Part shown: positions 7,124-9,104 of the stretch, one piece after another
Layout: each line of letters starts with the position of its first letter
Position numbering within the stretch: position 1 is the first letter of the stretch
DNA from: Methanosarcinales archaeon
GTDB lineage: Archaea > Halobacteriota > Methanosarcinia > Methanosarcinales > Methanogasteraceae
Assembly (NCBI GenBank): GCA_030672345.1
Contig: DAOVGO010000129.1
Span: forward strand, 1-9,104
DNA length: 9,104 nucleotides
Direction: 5' to 3'
The notes under the pieces: generated by a model
Databases searched by the model: none
What the model saw: only the letters and a program-made list of their open reading frames with translations
Told to the model about the DNA's origin: nothing
Translations under genes and position numbers: made by a program

Positions 7124-7284
7124 GTTATCACCGGGGAGTCTGTTTTTTTCTGTTGGCGGGCAGGTGGCATGAATCTAACGGATTTTCGCTGGTTTGTTAT
7201 TGTACCTGGCAGAGAAATTTGTGAGTTCACGGGGAGGAACCCCCGAAAGCGTTATGATTCATCCTGTACGAATGATGGAAATGA

Positions 7285-7292
7285 GGAGGTGA
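7285..7292 (+). promoter_or_regulatory. Strong Shine-Dalgarno site for the RHH gene
   Basis: GGAGGTGA is a full match to the consensus, six bases before ATG 7299. It fixes this start and contrasts with the leaderless starts elsewhere in the window. Confidence 0.8.
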
Positions 7293-7298
7293 GCGATC

Positions 7299-7538
7299 AT
7301 GACCGCACTAACGTTAAACATCCCCCACGGGCTTGAAACCCGCATGGAACTCCTGATTGAGGAGGGATTATACTACACGAAGGATGGACTCGTTGCAGAT
7401 GCTGTTCGGAGGTTGCTGGATGCCGAACTTGCAACACTTGTTCAGCCGCACAGATACTACTGGAACAGGTTTACAGCAGAGCGTGATATTGAGGTGACAG
7501 AGGACGAGTTAGACCGATTAATTCATGAAATGATATAA
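7299..7538 (+). CDS. Ribbon-helix-helix protein, probable antitoxin or regulator
   Basis: A 79-residue protein. The N-terminal half has an RHH pattern: a short strand (TLNIP, 4-8), helix A (about 10-23) and helix B (GLVADAVRRLLDAEL, about 30-44) ending in the typical AVRRLL. Such dimers bind operator DNA through the strand and are often antitoxins. The C-terminal half (PHRYYWNRFTAERDIEVTED, then ELDRLIHEMI) is not recognised; in antitoxins this part usually binds a toxin. The next gene starts 15 bases later and is a RelB-like antitoxin, so this protein may be an extra regulator in a three-gene unit rather than the partner of RelE. A truncated second copy lies at 8234-8410, and the two C-terminal halves are strongly conserved. 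The C-terminus here (HEMI) is shorter than that of the copy (HEIRAEMVE), so each copy may have lost a different end. Confidence 0.72.
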   Translation: MTALTLNIPHGLETRMELLIEEGLYYTKDGLVADAVRRLLDAELATLVQPHRYYWNRFTAERDIEVTEDELDRLIHEMI

Positions 7539-7553
7539 TAAGGGTGTTTGCTT

Positions 7554-7751
7554 ATGGAAACAAAAGTAAAGGATTTGACTATTGGAGAATTGCGATTTTT
7601 GGTATCGGATACTGTCAGGGCGGTCATGGAAGATTTAATCGAAGATGTGATGGCGCTTTCAAGCGACGAATATCTAAAGTCTATTAAAGAGGCAAGAAGC
7701 GATTACAAAGAAGGTAAAGTGAAAGAATTTGAGGAAATCTTTGATGTATAA
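7554..7751 (+). CDS. RelB-like antitoxin of a RelBE/ParDE-type pair
   Basis: A 65-residue acidic helical protein beginning METKVKDLTIGELRFLVSD, the pattern seen in small archaeal antitoxins encoded just before RelE/ParE toxins. The first part may form a dimer; the C-terminal part (SSDEYLKSIKEARSDYKEGK) would wrap the toxin. ATG 7554 is preferred over TTG 7548 because AAGGGTG lies 7 bases before it. Its stop overlaps the toxin start by 8 bases, so translation is coupled. Base composition is AT-rich compared with hisC, nop5 or the VWA gene. Call rests on position, size and pattern, not on a clear domain. Confidence 0.72.
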   Translation: METKVKDLTIGELRFLVSDTVRAVMEDLIEDVMALSSDEYLKSIKEARSDYKEGKVKEFEEIFDV

Positions 7752-7992
7752 GATAGTACTCACTCAAAGAGCAGTAAAAGACTTGGAAAACATTGATGAA
7801 CGGATGCAGAATAGAATCGCTGTGAAACTCAAGGAATACGCCAAAGAACCTCATAGATATACTCGAAAATTAATAAGCCCAAAGATAGGAACGTATAGAT
7901 TTAGAATAGGAGATTACAGAGTGATATTTGATATTGACCATGAAAATATAGTGATTTTAAGAATTGGACACAGAAAAAGCATTTATAAGTGA
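7744..7992 (+). CDS. RelE/ParE-family toxin
   Basis: An 82-residue basic protein with the RelE/ParE fold signature: YKIVLTQRAVKDLENIDER at the N-terminus, then KLISPKIGTYRFRIGDYRVI, and a C-terminal VILRIGHRKSIYK. These toxins either cut mRNA on the ribosome (RelE) or poison gyrase (ParE); the arginines in YRFRIGDYR and the final HRKSIY favour the archaeal RelE-like group, in which these are functional residues. ATG 7744 overlaps the antitoxin stop; ATG or other starts further upstream would only extend into the antitoxin. GAGG at 7731-7734 is a possible ribosome site. The gene looks intact, so the toxin is probably functional and kept in check by the 7554 gene. Confidence 0.85.
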   Translation: MYKIVLTQRAVKDLENIDERMQNRIAVKLKEYAKEPHRYTRKLISPKIGTYRFRIGDYRVIFDIDHENIVILRIGHRKSIYK

Positions 7993-8200
7993 TAAAACCT
8001 CACCTAACAGCGCGTATCCGGCTTCACTCCACTGCACCTGAGAAAGTGCGCTTCGTGACCTCCGAGAAACCCCGCCGCCGGTTCGGTGCGGACGCAGGCG
8101 ATGGCGGGCGGCTGGCGGCAGATGCGCATGCAGGCGGCGGCTGGGAACGTGGTATCCGGTGACATGCGAGGAAGGGAAAACTCCCAAAAATTAAGCGCAA
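7993..8200. other. GC-rich patch without a recognised gene
   Basis: This block is far richer in G+C than the toxin gene before it and the HEPN gene after it. It contains a 57-codon frame from GTG 7989, overlapping the toxin stop by GTGA, to TGA 8160-8162; the product is Arg/Gly/Ala-rich (KVRFVTSEKPRRRFG and so on) and unrecognised. The opposite strand is also open for about 76 codons, as expected of GC-rich DNA. CCGCCGCC (8072-8079) can pair with GGCGGCGG (8133-8140). It may be a gene remnant or inserted piece. Confidence 0.3.
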
Positions 8201-8201
8201 T

Positions 8202-8209
8202 ATTTATAC
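8202..8209 (+). promoter_or_regulatory. TATA box before the truncated RHH copy
   Basis: ATTTATAC, centred about 29 bases upstream of ATG 8234, is one of the best TATA boxes in the window. Its spacing would give a leaderless transcript beginning near the ATG. Confidence 0.55.
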
Positions 8210-8233
8210 GGCATCAACAGACATTAGTACACA

Positions 8234-8410
8234 ATGGATGAACTTGTTGCAGATGATGTTCGGAGATTGTTGGAGAGGCTCGAACTTGCAGCACTTGTTC
8301 AGCCGCACAAATACTACTGGAACAGGTTAACAGCAGAGCGCGATATTGAGGTAACAGAGGACGGATTGGACCGATTAATTCATGAAATCCGCGCAGAGAT
8401 GGTGGAGTGA
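8234..8410 (+). pseudogene. 5'-truncated second copy of the RHH gene, possibly re-started
   Basis: This 58-codon frame (MDELVADDVRRLLERLELAA...) duplicates the last two-thirds of the 7299 gene. From 8243 to 8388 it matches 7389-7531 with, by hand count, about 15 mismatches and one 3-base gap. The strand and first helix of the RHH fold are missing. Comparing codons upstream, the first copy reads TAC TAC ACG AAG and this one TAG TAC ACA ATG: a Tyr codon has become a stop and a Lys codon has become a start. Many differences are synonymous, and the frame is kept despite the 3-base gap, suggesting the C-terminal half has been under selection. A TATA box lies at 8202-8209. It could be a decaying copy or a short expressed protein, for example one binding the same toxin or partner without DNA binding. 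Confidence 0.75.
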
Positions 8411-8496
8411 AACAAACGCGATCGACCGTTCAACCGGATGGATATGTATGCGAAGTAGGTTCGAATGTACTGCGTTATATGAAATCTCAATCTAAT

Positions 8497-8502
8497 AGGA
8501 GG
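8497..8502 (+). promoter_or_regulatory. Shine-Dalgarno site for the solitary HEPN gene
   Basis: AGGAGG ends seven bases before ATG 8510 and fixes that start. A TATA-like CGTTATATG (about 8474-8482) is further upstream. Confidence 0.7.
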
Positions 8503-8509
8503 AATACAA

Positions 8510-9040
8510 ATGACGCGAAGTGCTGAAGGATGGTTAGACAATGAGGACAAACAATGTCGGGATGATAGATTAAACAGATTAAAATGGATTACAGAGGAGT
8601 ATCCTAATATTGAGATATCATTGTTTCATGGGGGATTAAAATCTCATTATTTATTCGAAGAAGCGAGATATTGCTTCGTCTATGGTCAATATATTGCATC
8701 AACTATGTTAAGTCTATCATATATAGAAAACACCTTGGCGAGCGTTTTTTATGCTTCTGGAAGAAATGATTTACAAAGAGCGCGCGTAGTTGATTTACTG
8801 GAGGAAGCTAAAGATGAAGGATTAATATCTGAGTCTGAATTTACTGTATTTAGCAAGGTTAGAAAAATCAGAAATCCAATAACACATTTTCGCAAACCAG
8901 GGGATAAAAAAAATATTGAATACCGGGCAGTCAAAAACGATAGGCATCCCTACGAACTCTTGGAAGAAGATGCAAAAACTGCTTTGAAAGCAACCTTTAG
9001 AATGATGGCAAAATTTTCTATTTCTAAACATGAAGATTGA
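8510..9040 (+). CDS. Solitary HEPN-like protein with Rx4H motif
   Basis: A 176-residue soluble, mostly helical protein. The core (about 48-165) starts with FEEARYCFVYGQYIASTMLS, a helix pair typical of larger HEPN/DUF4145-like proteins, and carries IRNPITHFR, where R121 and H126 form the Rx4H motif linked to HEPN RNase activity; the Asn after the Arg also fits the motif. Proteins of this kind occur beside defence and toxin-antitoxin genes and can be RNases or RNA-binding subunits. No MNT partner is next to it on the left; the right side leaves the window after 64 bases. It has the same AT-rich codon use as the RelB/RelE genes and differs from hisC and nop5, suggesting acquisition. The specific family is not recognised. 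Confidence 0.65.
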   Translation: MTRSAEGWLDNEDKQCRDDRLNRLKWITEEYPNIEISLFHGGLKSHYLFEEARYCFVYGQYIASTMLSLSYIENTLASVFYASGRNDLQRARVVDLLEEAKDEGLISESEFTVFSKVRKIRNPITHFRKPGDKKNIEYRAVKNDRHPYELLEEDAKTALKATFRMMAKFSISKHED

Positions 9041-9104
9041 GACATCATATACCACGGTGTATGCGGTTCGCATTTGGCTCACCCAAATTGCTTCGCTTCG
9101 CTCC

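Noticed and set aside
7230..7245. CGGGG-AGGAAC-CCCCG hairpin upstream of the RHH gene
   Set aside because: A five-base stem is too short to call an operator or terminator without other copies.
8072..8140. CCGCCGCC / GGCGGCGG inverted repeat
   Set aside because: Eight bases with a 53-base loop in GC-rich DNA is expected by chance.
7957..8187. Minus-strand 76-codon frame
   Set aside because: It overlaps the toxin end, is rich in Arg/His/Pro as expected from the antisense of GC-rich DNA, and is not recognised.
1..9104. CRISPR arrays, tRNA or rRNA genes, insertion sequences
   Set aside because: I saw no regularly spaced repeats, no tRNA-like arms, no transposase motif and no terminal inverted repeats.

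Overview
The window looks archaeal. It carries a Nop5/Nop56 subunit of the C/D-box methylation RNP. Several start codons sit 25-29 bases downstream of TATA-like boxes (leaderless architecture), while others have an archaeal/bacterial GGAGGTGA-type ribosome site. A ROCO GTPase, a DUF22-like protein, MoxR/VWA proteins and HEPN/MNT pairs together suggest a euryarchaeote, perhaps of the methanogen/ANME side of Halobacteriota. That placement is inference; no marker gene fixes it.

Layout. Bases 1-944 (+) hold the C-terminal part of a Roc-COR (ROCO) protein ending in two membrane segments. Then come hisC (histidinol-phosphate aminotransferase, +) and a MoxR-type AAA+ ATPase (+). Convergent to these is a two-gene minus-strand unit, DUF22-like protein then a short Nop5, behind a clear TATA promoter. 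Divergent from that unit is an overlapping MNT nucleotidyltransferase/HEPN pair (+, 4786-5479). It converges on a long minus-strand gene with an N-terminal HExxH metallopeptidase-like region and a C-terminal VWA domain with an intact MIDAS. That VWA gene has lost its last 36 codons to another frame: removing two bases of a TG repeat at its stop restores a tail that runs to a TAA at 5553.

From 7299 onward the window is accessory in character and partly AT-rich: a ribbon-helix-helix (RHH) protein, a RelB-like antitoxin, an overlapping RelE/ParE toxin, a GC-rich patch, a 5'-truncated second copy of the RHH gene with its own TATA box, and a solitary HEPN protein with an intact Rx4H motif.

How the parts may work together. 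MoxR ATPases usually act with VWA partners as chaperone/remodelling pairs. Here the two genes lie about 2.5 kb apart with the Nop5 and MNT/HEPN genes between them. The right end reads as a toxin-antitoxin/defence patch with gene duplication and decay. The most notable observations are the frameshifted VWA tail, the RHH copy that appears to have gained a new start and promoter after a nonsense mutation, and the membrane-anchored ROCO C-terminus.
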